A stretch of 64,000 nt of DNA, taken from the NCBI GenBank assembly GCA_015698045.1, contig BLAL01000215.1, positions 186,001-250,000 on the forward strand. Direction: 5' to 3'. Both the position numbers and the translations under genes were made by a program. Source of the DNA: Rhizophagus clarus (lineage: Eukaryota > Glomeromycota > Glomeromycetes > Glomerales > Glomeraceae). The notes beneath the pieces are model-generated. The model saw nothing but the letters and a program-made list of their open reading frames with translations. It was not told the origin of the DNA and searched no databases. How positions within the stretch are numbered: position 1 is the first letter of the stretch; every line of letters starts with the position of its first letter. Below are positions 22,101-33,936 of this stretch, piece after piece.

Positions 22101-24960
22101 AATTGGTTCATTAATTATAAAAAAAAACTAATTATAATATTTTTATAATATAAAAATTTAAAAATGAAAAACGAATTATAAAAAGCAAGAGGTAATAAAA
22201 AACAAGCAAAATAATAAAAGTGTATAAAGCAAAAAAAATCAGATCTTAAATACAAAAAATAATTACGAATAATAATTACTTAAACTGACTCATCAATGCA
22301 CAAAATAACCTATAAACTTACATTTTATAATAATGATTACAATTAAAATTATATTAGTTAATATTGTTACAACAATATTATTAATTGACCATTATTATGA
22401 ATATTCGTGTCATATATAATTATAATTAATGTTGCAAATAACTAATTATAAATTTAAAATAATAATTTATATACATTACTAAAAATTAGTCAATACAATT
22501 TTAAAAATATTTATTATAAATTATTTATGATTACTGTTCAATTTAAGTCATATTGTATATATAGGTTAATAATAATTAATATATTTTTATCAATTAAGAT
22601 ATTTTACTATTGTCAAGTTAAAATAATTCATATTATACATAACAGATAATAATGGTTAACTTAATGCAACTTTCAACTCATTATTACAAAAAATGATAAA
22701 TTGCATAAATTGTCTATATCAAATAAGTATTACTCACATTAACACATTTTTCTATATTAAATAAATGATAAAAAATATATCACATTATATGTGCATTTCC
22801 TTTATCATTTATTTAACAAAGAAAGAGACATGCAAACATACTTCCTCGTCAACTACTATCTACCTCCCTATTGGTTGAGACAAACAAATAAAATTCATAT
22901 AAAACATTAACGTAAATTTATATACCACTCTAAAAACAGAAAAATGTGAGCTAAATACGAAATGTTAAGTTAATCTTTTTGATATGTCTGCTAAAATACT
23001 AAAAATTTTGCTAGAATCGATCGGCTTCTTATGTTTCTTGAGTTTTTTCCCAACGTGGCCTTTTCCCAAAAGTTTCTATGTTTTGAATCACATGAAGAAT
23101 GGTATTTATTAAGCGTTCTTTTTTCTGACAAATTTCTGGATCGAAAGAGTTCGTATCATTTGTAATAGAATAGTATAATTACATATAGTGTAGTTATTTA
23201 TTTTAGTCAGGTAATCTTTATATTTTTTGTATTACAAAGAGAGATTTTTATCTGAACCCGTATTGGGACATAAATAAATATTTCATTAAAACACCCATCT
23301 CATGAAACGAAAAATAATGTTGCTGTAGCAATGGTCTAATTGGTTTATACCCCGTATATTCTTAATATTTTTCTAGGTTTCAGATTTTAGTTATTACTCT
23401 AGTACAACGTAAATGTCAATGCGTCTTCTTCTTAACTCTTTGTAGGCCTTTCTGAAGAAACTTGCTTCTTCTTTTGTCCACTGGTGTCAGGATAAGTGTA
23501 TTACAAATAACGAGGTCTTTGCTCTTCGATCTGAAATCTGGCTTCCAACACGATACGTACCCTCGTATTTTCCAAAATAATCTTTGCCCATGTGATTTTC
23601 TTAATTCTAGCTGAATTCATAAAGTCAAAGCTTGATTCTGGCCCAAATCGAAATAAATCAAATAAATCAACTTTTGCTTAAATCGAAAGAAATTTTTTCA
23701 AATCAAAAAAATTTTTAGGGTTTTTGCATATATTTATTTACTATTAACGTTTTATTTTACAACGACCCAAAAACAATTTTTTTTAACAATAATTAAATTT
23801 TAGTTGGAAAAAACTGACTAGGTCTAATGCAATTATGGTAATATGTTAGCCTTGTTAAGCAATTTGTATAACACAAAATTGCAGATCATTGCCTTCTAAT
23901 ATACAGAAAAGGAAGGATTTTTGCAAACCATTTTTATAATAATTATCAAATTATTAAATTAACAATTATTAATTAATAATTATCAATTATTAATTATCAA
24001 TTATTAATTGTTAATTAAATAATTGATAATTATCAAATTAACTATTAACTAATATCTGTTATCTAATATCTAATATCTATTTAATTGTTTCCCTTCAGTT
24101 TTTTATCGGGACAGAAGTTCTTTAAATATGTTTTTTAAATTGAGGGAGAAAAAAAAAAGGGATTTTTTTTATGGTAAAAAAAAAAAATTTCGGTAATTTC
24201 CATGATCAACATTATATATTTTATACAGATTAAAAAAAAATTTGTCAGCTAATCAGATGATCAGCACTACGCAATAAATTTTTTTTTTGTTTTCAATCAG
24301 ATGATCAGCATTACGCCTATTTTTTTGAATTCTAATCTAAAAAAGTATTAGTTAATTGATGAAAAATCGGTAAAACCTGGCAGTCATTAAACATTGGTAA
24401 AAAAAATTACGTGATTCAGTGTTTTTCTATATTTGGTCTTTGAAAAAAAAAATTTGTCAAATTAATTGCTGACTAATGTTTTAATTACTTTTAATTAAAA
24501 AACTAATCTAAAAAAGTATTAGATAAATTAATATAGTGAAAAAAAATTAAACGGTTAATTCTTTTTCCTAGATGATTAAAAAAAAATATTGATTAGCTTA
24601 TCGAATGATCAGCATTGCATGAAATACACTGAATTATAGTTAATTATCTTACTTGAGAGAAACAATATTTATTTTTTTTTGTAATAATAAAAAAAATTTT
24701 TCTAGCTAAAATATAAATTGCTAGCACTTTAAAATTCTTTTTTCAATGAAAACAATATTAAAATAAAATAATTATTGCTAATTAAGATTAGTAATCAAAA
24801 AGAATAATATAATTTATTTATTTAATTGTTCTAATTGTAAAAAATTTTTTTTTTTTTAAAAAATGGTTTTTTATTGTCATTGTTGTTTATTAGATAACAA
24901 TAGTATATAAATAGGCTATGGTTTGTGCAAAATTTATCTTTGTAAAAAAAAAAACTTAAA
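22101..24960. other. AT-rich Helitron interior of copy B
   Basis: About 2.9 kb is shared with copy C (46048-48996). It contains palindromic AATTATTAATTGATAATT repeats at 23940-24060, which are expanded in copy C (46960-47150), and a small two-exon gene candidate at 23394-23620. Otherwise no gene or RNA was recognised. Confidence 0.5.
23394..23620 (-). CDS. Candidate 48-residue Myb/SANT-like small protein, copy B
   Basis: ATG at 23620, a 20-codon first exon ending in NTR, an 80-nt GT-AG intron, then an exon opening WTKEEASFFRKAYKEL, whose Trp and spacing recall one Myb/SANT helix. Copy C (47476-47702) has the same length, frame and splice sites with only a few substitutions. The protein is very short for a DNA-binding domain, so a relic is equally possible. 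Confidence 0.3.
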
Positions 24961-25679
24961 ATGCCCTCTGTTTTTTCAACTATAGAATATATTGTGGAAG
25001 CAGAAACAACTACCCTTAATTCTTCTGACAATTCAACATTTACAAAAGGGATAATTGCCTGTAATAGACCTGAAAAAAATGATCCTATATTCGTTAATTT
25101 TATTTCATTTAATCTACCAATAGTTACCAATTGTGTATACTTAATAAATGGAAAGTTTGTAAACAACGTGACAGATCAAAGAAAATCAAATAAAAACACC
25201 CAGGAACTTTAGGTAAATATTTTTATTTTATTATAAAAGATTAATTTATTTATTTATTTATTTATTATATTTTGATTTATTGAAATACTACTTTAATTTT
25301 TAGTTTAATGTAATGATGGCATATCAGATCAAGATTATTGCTAATAACATACCAGAACAAGAAATTTTTATGTCATTTCAATGTACAGTATTATCTGTTC
25401 CAATTGTTGAGGGTAATAATATACAATTTAAAACACAAGTGATAGAATTTAATGGAAAAAATCGGACAGAAATTCCCATTACATGTATTTGTCCTATACA
25501 TAATTTGAGATTATCAAATAAGGTGAATAAACTGCAAAAAGGCAACAAATTGGATACAATAGGGAATTTAATAAAAAATGAAGATGAGATCATAGTGACA
25601 GTTACATATATTGTCTATGCTAATAACATGAATAGTCTCTCTTCATTTGATAAAAAAGATACTATGGCCAAACTTCCCT
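24961..25679 (+). pseudogene. Helitron-borne unrecognised (possibly OB-fold/RPA-like) gene, truncated copy B
   Basis: Exon 1 runs from ATG 24961 to 25212 and is followed by a 91-nt intron (25213-25303). Exon 2 (from 25304; MMAYQIKIIANN...) continues until homology with copy C ends at 25679. The last codon of exon 1 is TAG here and CAG in copy C, a direct within-window example of a C-to-T nonsense change. Beta-rich alternation, with segments such as CTVLSVPIVEGNN and DEIIVTVTYIVYANN, suggests a compact beta fold. Helitrons often carry single-strand-binding RPA-like genes, hence the tentative label. Confidence 0.4.
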
Positions 25680-25755
25680 TACTTTAAAAATCTTATCATA
25701 TGATGACGATATTACTCAGTAATCTTTTCTGAGATTTTTCAATAATTTTATGCAT
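25679..25755 (+). repeat. 77-bp direct repeat shared with 53082-53158
   Basis: The sequence from TTACTTTAAAAATC to TTTTATGCAT recurs almost unchanged at 53082-53158. The two copies flank, in direct orientation, the whole 27 kb that includes the giant Helitron. One copy begins exactly where Helitron B breaks off. Confidence 0.6.
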
Positions 25756-25865
25756 TTGATTCTTATTTGGCAGTGGTTCACCCAAATCATGATAAGACGC
25801 ATTAACCATTAATCCACTTTCTTGAATATCCATAGTTAACTTATTGTCATCAGTTGTCATCAGCT

Positions 25866-26803
25866 ATACGAGGTCTTGATTTGTTATTTGGCTTAATATC
25901 AGGGTCTGAATGATTCAAAAAAGTTCTCAATAAATCTTTGTATAATTCCTTTGGTAAAAGTTTCCTGTAAGGTAAAACTTTATTTGTAAATTCTTTAGAT
26001 GATAAATTATAAAATCTTATAAATGGAATGCATTATTGTAAAGTATTTTTTAAAGTTTTGAATCATTTTTTGAATAGTTTGTAAAATCTGAGGGAAGTTC
26101 AGGATTTCATGCGAGTCCCCATTTAATCACTTGTTCCCAGACTTGAACTTCGCTCATTTGAAGATAATCATTTTGAATAAGAGATATCAAAAGGTTTTCC
26201 GGAATTGAAAAATAATTAGGTGATTTGAATATTTTAGCTGGTTCTTTAGATATTAAATCAGTACAATATTTTTGAAGTTCCAAGAAAGAATTATTTTCAA
26301 AACTTGTTTGATATACAAAATTAAAGTTTTCTTCCATCCAATTTGCTTTATTCTCAATCAAAAAAGATTGTAAATAAGCGACCAATTCCTGAAGGCTTAG
26401 TTCACCTGCAGCATCCAAAATTTTAAATATTTCTAAAGTATTACATTCCTCTAAAGATATACCACCTACATAAATATACCTAGAATAAAAAAAAAAAAAT
26501 TATGTGTATATTACTAATTTTTGAAAACGAATGTACAAAATTATTTTATAATCTAGTTCCTTGATACCTTAAAATTATTTGAAAAATTTCTGGTGAAACA
26601 TTTGATAATTTAATGGGCATCAAAGTTCCATTATTTTTCTTTTTATTAGTTGATATGATTCTTTGCAGATAACTGGATTGATAATATAAAATAACCATAT
26701 GTGCATGAAATATTTTTATGTAAGGATCTTTACCAACTTCAATAGTAATGTCATAAAATTCTTTATCATCAAGCAAATTTTGTAAAAATTTTTCAGCCAT
26801 CAT
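25866..26803 (-). pseudogene. BTB/POZ-BACK domain protein, broken
   Basis: Exon 1 (26568-26803) opens with MMAEKFLQNLLDDKEFYDITIEV, a typical BTB start, and ends in EIFQIILR. An 88-nt intron (26480-26567) leads into exon 2 (YIYVGG, then the BACK helices AAGELSLQELVAYLQSFLIE and NDYLQMSEVQVWEQVIKWGLA). There TGA at 26107 and at least one frameshift interrupt readable remnants (NPELPSD, RFYNLSSKEFTNKVLPY in shifted frames) down to about 25866. BTB-BACK proteins are usually Cullin-3 adaptors. The family is heavily expanded in Rhizophagus-type genomes, and the C-terminal TLDc or Kelch part expected is missing. Confidence 0.7.
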
Positions 26804-26985
26804 GATTAAAACAAAAATTTAAACGAAAAAAAAATCAATAATTGATGTAGTATCCCATAATAAGTTGTGTCACATGTATATTACATCATCATTATTGTGA
26901 TTGATCATTGTATGATCATAATTTATCATAATTTCCTAATTATGACACACAGAACGTTAGAAACTTTATATATTATTACATAAAA

Positions 26986-27022
26986 CTAGAATATACAGTT
27001 TGCGGGGGGACTTCGTCCCCCC
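26986..27022 (-). mobile_element. Helitron-type 3' terminus (hairpin plus CTAG)
   Basis: On the minus strand a perfect 8-bp-stem hairpin (GGGGGGAC, GAA, GTCCCCCC; 27004-27022) is followed 14 bases later by CTAG (26986-26989) and then T, the classical Helitron 3' signature. The giant Helitron end at 33021 has a related GAAGTCCCCC hairpin arm. The matching 5' end to the right was not identified, so only the end is annotated. Confidence 0.5.
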
Positions 27023-27479
27023 AAGTATAGCATAATGTTTTGTATTACAAATATATTTTTTAAAAATATTTATTGCAAAGCAAGCAAACTAAAAATATAT
27101 AATTAATATTATCAACTTTACATTTACGAAGAAGACAAAAACGGTTTTCAACTAAGGCTAATTAAAGAAACCATTTCCCCCCTTCATAGTACCTTCAAAG
27201 GGCCATGCCATTGGTTTCTGTTTCCTACAAGAAAAAAAAACAAATGGACATTAATGAGATTACAAACATCCTTAATTAAAAAAAAATGAAAAAAATACTA
27301 CTTTTTTAAATTCTTTCAAGCTATTCTGAAAAATTCCTGCAAAAGAAAAAGCAAATGACATTAATAATGTTGTTTTAAATGCTTTTAAAAGTGATTGTTG
27401 AGAATGATATCTACTATAAAACGGTTTTTTTATGTCAAATTGCTTATAAAAAACATTTCGTACCATTTTTTTTGTGTTA

Positions 27480-29270
27480 TGCTTCTTTTCAAATGTTTAA
27501 CTGAATTAAAAAAAGAGCGTTTAATTTTAAAAAAAACATTTTTTTCTTAAGCGTTTAATTAAAAAAAATGCCTTTGTTTAAGGGTTTAATTAATTATAAA
27601 AGACTTTTTTTAGGCGTTTAATTACAAAAAAATGCTTTTTTTTAGGTGTTAATTAAAGAAACGCTTTTTTAAGCGTTTAATCAAAAAAGCGCTTTTTCTA
27701 AGCGCTTGATTTAAAAAAATACGCTTTTTTTAAGCGGTTAATTAAAAAAAAATACGCTTTTTTCTCAAGTGTTTAATTATAAATAACAACGCCTTTTCTT
27801 TAGGCATTTAATTAAAAAAATCGCCTTTTCTTTAGGCGTTTGATTAAAAAAAATCACCTTTTCTTTAGGTGTTTGATTAAAAAAAATCGCCTTTTCTTTA
27901 GACGTTTGATTAAAAAAAATCGCCTTTTCTTTAGGCGTTTGATTAAAAAAAATCGCCTTTTTTTAGGCGTTTGATTAAAAAAAAATCACTTTTTTTTTAG
28001 GCACTTGATTAAAAAACAGCGCTTTTTTTAAGCGCTTGATTAAAAAAAAGCCTTTTTTAGGCATTTAATTAACAAACGCTTTTTTTAGGCGGTTTAATCA
28101 GAAAAAGTGCCTTTTTTTAAGCGCTTAATTAAAAAAAAATGCTTTTTTCTTAGCGCTTAATTAACGTTTAATTAAAAAAATCGCCTTTTCTTTAGGCATT
28201 TGATTAAAAAAAAATCACCTTTTTTTAGGCGTTTATTAAAAAAAAAGCCTTTTTTAGCCGTTTATTAAAAAAAAAGGCCTTTTTTTAGCTGTTTATTAAA
28301 AAAAAAGGCCTTTTTTTAGCTGTTTATTTAAAAAAAAACCTTGTTAGGTGTAATTTTAAAAACACTTTTTTAAGCGTTTTTTTAAAAAAACACTTTTTTT
28401 TTAAGCATTTAATTAAAAGAAAAAGCTTTTTTTTATTCATTTAATTTAAAAGAAACGTTTAAATTAAACGTGTGTTTTTTCTAAATTAAGCTGCTTAAAA
28501 GAAGCAGTTTTTAACTTTTTTAATTAAGCCGCTTAAAAGAAACTCTATGTTAACATTTTTTTCAAAATTAAATGCTTAAAAAAAAGCGTTTTTGATTTAA
28601 TTAAACGCTTAAAAAAATTTCATTTTAAAATAACATTAAAAAGTGTTTTTAAACCATTCTTTTAACGTTTTATTAGAGTTTTTTTTATTAAACAATTAAT
28701 AAAAAATCAATAAAATTATTTTAAAAACCTGTTAAAATCAGATTTTCTATTAAATGTTTTTAAGAAAATTGTTAAGGTCTACTTTTTATTACCGTCAAAA
28801 TCAATAACTGATTAAAAAAAAATTTTTTTTTTATTGAAAATGATTAAAAAAGAAATTTTTTTTTTCAATTGAAAATAATTAAAAAAAGTGTGTTTTTAAT
28901 TGAAAATGATTAAGAAAAATTTGTTCTTTTTAATTAAAAATGATTTTAAAAAAGCTGTTGAACTCGATTTTTTCATATAAATATTTTTAAAAACCATTGA
29001 ATTGTTTTTTATTATAATGACTAAAAGGAAATCATTTAAAAAATAATTAGAAAAAACAAATTATTAAAAATCATTTTTATTAAAAATAATTAAAAAAAAA
29101 TTTTTTTTTTCTTATTGAAACTATTTGCAAAAATAAACCGTTTTTTTTTATTAAAAATAATATAAAAAAATCATTTATTTTTTTCATTAAAAATGATCAA
29201 AAAAAATAGTTTTTTACTGTAAAACAAATTTACTAATAGTGACTATTTTAAATGATCGGCTTTTTTTTTT
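27480..29270. repeat. Long array of decayed hairpin units (GCGTTTAATTAAAAAA type)
   Basis: Dozens of units of roughly 35-45 bp alternate a GC-containing box (gcgcttt, aggcgttt, cgccttttctttaggcg) with poly-A/T linkers, so that boxes pair as short hairpins. The clearest near-identical run is 27800-27975. Units become more diverged towards 29270. Similar arrays sit inside the hAT-type elements at 57530-58990 and 39780-40560. No coding capacity; no terminal repeats were found that define an element here. Confidence 0.6.
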
Positions 29271-29844
29271 TTACCTGTGTTATGATCGATGAAATCAATT
29301 TTTTGCAGCAAAATCGTTTACTTGATGGTTAAATATAATTAACAACAAAAGTGGCACAGGAGAGATTAATTTGCAATTTTATTCTAATGATATCAAAAGA
29401 TGCAATATAGCATAAAGCAAATAATCATCTCTTTTATTTTTTAAAAAAATAGCGTATAGATAGATATACTGTCGCTATGGTAATAATTATATGCATATGC
29501 ATATGCATATGCATTGCTATTGCATTGCTATTGCATTGTATATTGCAATTAAATAGCTATATAAATTTCAACTTTAAAGTTCACATTGCACATTTTCACT
29601 TCCATGAAAAAATGCTTAAAGATCGCACAACAATTTTCAAATTAAGCGAAAAAGTACATTAATTTGAAAAATGATCGCCAATAATTTGTCAGTCAAAAAC
29701 ATACTATCGCCAAATAAATTGGCTAAACCCAAATATGGAAGAAAAAAGAACAAAGTTCATGTGTGTGCATCATGGTGTTTATATGTAGTTAGTAGTGTTA
29801 GTAGCGGCACCTATTGACAATGAAGGCAAAAATAAAATTTCACT

Positions 29845-30260
29845 ACAGAATTCTATAAATCATTTCTATGTTGATCTAATCCGAATAAGTTATTGCACAA
29901 ACAAAGAGCTCTTTCGATCATTCCTTTTTGAACGATCCCCTAAAAATAAACTTTTGCTTTGTATATTTTCCATCTCAGCTAGTCTGCATCTGTTACAATT
30001 ATTGTGCTTGAAAGTTGTCTTTCTATAAAAAGAAATTCTTAAAAGTTCCAATAGATGTATGAGAAACACAGAGTGTTTTCTCACTACGGAATTCTATGCA
30101 TACTGATCTAATCATTACGCACTCTTTTAACCATTTCTTTTTGTATGATCATCTAAATTACGTAAACTTTTGCTTTGTATGATTTCCATCTCAGATCATT
30201 AAATTTTCATTTTAAGGTATAATTCCGTAACATGAAAGAAAAAAGAAATTCTTATTTCCA
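29845..30260. repeat. Diverged tandem duplication upstream of the kinase gene
   Basis: Segments near 29845-30050 and 30085-30260 share ordered blocks: gaattctat...tgatctaatc, aaacttttgctttgta followed by tttccatctcag, and aaagaaattctta. The duplication ends about 80 bases before the kinase ATG, so it may duplicate part of the promoter. Short ATGCAT repeats lie just upstream at 29490-29520. Confidence 0.45.
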
Positions 30261-30335
30261 ATATGTGCATGAAAAGTAAACTATAAATTTACAAATTTCG
30301 CTTCAATATCTTGTTAAATGTAAAAAAATAACGTA

Positions 30336-32646
30336 ATGGAATTTACAAATGAAATTTACTTTGATCCAACACCAAAATTAAAATCTAGTCCCACACCAAT
30401 ATTGTTTCTTTCCTTTAATAATGAAAAACTTAGATGCAATAATTGTGGAAATAAATATTCTGCTACAAATTTATATAGACAGAAATATTGTAAACAATGT
30501 TTATTAACGTATATTAAAAGTATAGCGGATGATAATATATATTTTGACGTAAATATTATTACAAATCATACTCCTTGTATCAAGCATAAGTCAACAAGAA
30601 ATACAAATTTTCTCACAAGAAATATTCAAGAATGGTGTAAAAATTGTTTGGAAATTTCATATTTTATGAATTATTATGATCACATTAATACTACTACACA
30701 ATATATATTTATAGATAAGGATTGTAAATTATGTGGAAAATTAATTGATAAGATTTCTTTCGGATTTAAAATATGTTCAAATTGTTATTTAATTTCTTCT
30801 GGACGAGTAAAATCAACTTTATTTGATAAAATGATTCCTATTCTTTATTTACCATGGTGGGATACTTCTAATAAAAGTAGAGTTTGTAATCATAACCTAA
30901 AATTTTTAACCAATTGCCAAAAATGGTGTTCATATTGTTTCATAATTTACGTCAGATGTAGATATTGTTTAACAACAAATATAATTTTTGGAATTACAGA
31001 TCAAACACAATGCAAAAAATGTAAAAGAATATCAAATATAAATATTGATATTACAAATATTAGTAGTGGAAACCATAATATAGATGAATTTCTTATTTTC
31101 ACAAGAACAAATATTGATAATTATGATAAGATCACCAGTTATATGAATAATAGTTCTAATCCATTAAACGTATATAGTTTTCTTGAATATGAACTTAAAA
31201 ATGTTAACTCAAAACGAACGATAGAATGGATTCCATATTCTCAAATTAATATTTTAGAAGAAGTAGCAAAAGGAGGATTTGGTACTATTTCTAAAGCAAT
31301 TTGGTTAAATAAAACTCCTGTTGCTGTGAAAAGATTTACAAATTTGAAAGATATTAGCAAATACTTTTTAAATGAGGTAATTATGTGAATTCAGTTGTTG
31401 TAAATATAAGCCATTGTATATGTATATTAAATTGATTCGTCATTTTTTTAATAGGTGAAATCGCTTCATCGGTGTTATAATACAGTTTTTATTGTCAAAT
31501 ATTATGGTATTACGCAACATCCTGAAACAAGAGATTGTATGTTGATAATGAAATATGCAAGTGGTGGAAATTTACATAATTATTTAAATAAAAATTTTAA
31601 AAATATCAAATGGATTACAAAATTGGCCATTTTGTGTCAAATCTCAGACGGGTAATTATTTATAATTTTTCATATTAACTGTCTGGAGCGAAGCGTAGGA
31701 CATTATTAATAAATAATTATCTTAATGTTTCTAGGCTTAAGACTATTCACAATGAACATTTCATGCATCGAGATTTTCATAGTGGAAATATATTATCGGT
31801 AAAAGATGATCACAAGAAGTGGGTAATTGGAGATTTAGGTTTATCCCAACCAGCGAATAATTCATCAAATAATGAAATATATGGTGTAGTATTTTATATC
31901 GCTCCAGAAATTTTTCAGGGTGCTGCATTTTCAAAAGAGTCTGATACTGTATATGGGTTCTTTGCTAGGAAAATGACCTTCTGAGAAATTTTTTAACTAA
32001 ATTTTATTATTAAGCTCATTTTAATCTATTAGCTTTGAAAAATAAAGAACTATAAAAATCTCAATTTTTGGTAAAAAGTTCTCAGAAGGTCATTTTCCTA
32101 GCAAAGAACCCATATATAGTTTGAGTATGATTATGTGGGAATTAACAACTGGCCATAAATCTTTTCCTGAAGTTGATCATGATACTGATTTTATTTTGAA
32201 AATTATCGATGGAAAAAGACCTGAAATTACTTTGGATACTCCTGAATGTTTCATTAATTTAATGAAAAGATGTTGGCATTCTGATCCTTTAATGAGACCT
32301 ACCATAACTGAAATTAAAGATACTGTTGATGATTGGTATAAAAAGCGTAAAAAAACTGATAGAATATTTACTAAAGCTGAGGAAAAATGTTCGGGTTTAA
32401 TAGAATCAAAACAGCTTGGTCCTGAATTTTCTAAAGAACAATATCCTGATATTATTTATACTAGTAGATCTTTAACTCCTCTTATTTCTCAAGTTTCTTC
32501 TATTAGGTCATCAGGTATGTGTTTTATTTATGTTGGTTTAATCGTAAATACTATTAGTTAAAAAAAAATTTTTTTAATTTGTGCATTTAAAATTTTTTTT
32601 TTATTTAGTAGGATATATTACAAGAGAATTAGATTTTAATATATAG
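30336..32646 (+). pseudogene. Protein kinase with Cys-rich N-terminus, disrupted by a MITE
   Basis: Exons: 30336-31376, 31455-31651, 31735-31953, then 32117-32514 and 32609-32646, with introns of 78, 83 and 94 nt. The first ~250 residues contain repeated C-x2-C pairs (CNNCGNKY, CKQCL, CKLCGKL, CSYCF, CRYCL), probably zinc-binding. The kinase domain follows: KGGFGTIS glycine loop, VAVKRF lysine, HRDFHSGN catalytic loop, GDLGLS metal site and YIAPEIFQG. It then runs into the insertion at 31954, giving a stop at 31982. Beyond it the C-lobe continues in frame (SLSMIMWELTTG, CWHSDPLMRP). This is a TKL/Sel1-associated kinase type common in Rhizophagus. Without the MITE the gene appears intact, so the loss looks recent. 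Confidence 0.8.
31954..32112. mobile_element. 159-bp MITE with TA-type target duplication
   Basis: Perfect inverted ends of at least 34 bp (starting TGGGTTCTTTGCTAGGAAAA) enclose an AT-rich centre. Flanks are tata on both sides (31950-31953 and 32113-32116). If the element includes an extra TA at each end, the duplication is TA, as for Tc1/mariner relatives. Removing it rejoins the kinase reading frame. Near-perfect TIRs indicate a young insertion. Confidence 0.8.
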
Positions 32647-33020
32647 GAGATATTTTGATCAATAACCTGGCTAAATAGCTGATACTTTTTCGTCAATGAC
32701 TAAGATCATTCATTGTTAGCAATTATTATCACTTTCAAAATCTTCAATATGCGAATAAATTTCTTTTTCAGAAGCATATAACTTTTATTAACCAATCTTG
32801 AATTCCTGTAATCTCTTTGATTATATATTTCTGTTGTTAATTTTACAGTGTCATTATTAACATAATAAATCAGTGACTGTTTCAAAAAAAAAAAAAGTGA
32901 ATAAAATGTCTATTGTATCTTTTAAGGACGAATAATAGATAATGAAATAACAGATAAAAAAAATCTTTGGCTTAAAGAACAAATAAAGAATTTTATCATC
33001 ATCTATTTTATTCTAAAAAA
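32647..33020. other. AT-rich spacer between the kinase and the giant Helitron
   Basis: No coding frame, hairpin or repeat boundary recognised. It ends at the CTAG terminus of the Helitron. Confidence 0.4.
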
Positions 33021-33936
33021 CTAGGGTTCGCTATACATGTTGGGGGACTTCGTAGGACCCAGAAATATATATATAGGGGTCAGGTGATGAAAGAAAATTT
33101 TACTATGAGCTGTACGCAAGGGTTTTTTATATGAACGGTACGCAAATTTGACACCTGATATTGAAAATACCGCAAAAATAAGCAAATAAAATTTCAGACC
33201 TTAAAATTTTCAATTAATAATTAATTCAGCAAAGTGCAGTATATCATATGATATAGTTTCTATAATCTGCAGTTTGATATCGGTCTTTTTTTTATTAAAA
33301 AAAAAAAAAATTATATTTGTTTCTCTTTATGTTATGTTAACGAAATATAATAAAATGTATTATATTTTAACTAAGGTTGCTTGCCGAAACCCATCTGGCC
33401 TAACGCGAAACGCCGAAACTCATACATAGTGCCGAAATGCCGAAATGCCGAAATGCCGAAACTGCCGAAACTGTTTTGGCATTTCGGCATTTCGGCATTT
33501 CAGCAGTTTCGGCAGTTTTGGCATTTTGACATAGTTTCGGCATAAGTAATACTAATATTTTAATAGAGTTTCGGCATATTTTCGTCATGTTAATAGTATC
33601 TGACAGATAAAAATTTATTTTTTAAAATTTAAATTATTTATTGTATTTATTATACGTAATCCAATGATAAAAACTAGCAATTAAATTCAAATTTATCACT
33701 AAAGAAATAAAATCCCAGTTAAAAAAGTTCACCATTTTATTTTTATTTTATTTAATTTTGATAAAAAAAAAAATATTGATACTTGTTCGCTACTATTTTA
33801 AAAAATAGTACCCAGGCTGTACGACGTGGACGTCAGTATCAATTCACAGCCCAAAAAAAATGTGAGTCTCCAGCCGATATTTGGTACGGACTGGGCCTAG
33901 CTACTCACTATAAAATAATATAATAAAATTAATAAA

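Larger units (their letters stand above)
18274..25679 (+). mobile_element. Helitron copy B, truncated in its third gene
   Basis: Read on the plus strand it opens with TCATGGTAAAATTC and is the reverse complement of 45330-52820 over about 7.4 kb. It carries, in order, the bromodomain-nuclease gene (minus strand), a small Myb-like gene (minus strand) and the RPA-like gene (plus strand), where homology stops at 25679. RepHel and the 3' hairpin are missing. The base before its TC end is T rather than the A expected at a Helitron target, which may be a mutation or reflect the unusual junction with the Polinton TIR. Confidence 0.65.

Noticed and set aside
27480..29270. Possible CRISPR array because of regularly spaced repeats
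   Set aside because: Spacers are homopolymers and the boxes are mutually complementary hairpins; the genome is eukaryotic.
33400..33588. 62-codon frame rich in Ala, Glu and Thr
   Set aside because: It translates the GCCGAAA subterminal repeats of the hAT element; similar frames appear wherever the repeat occurs (57061-57258, 59694-59918).
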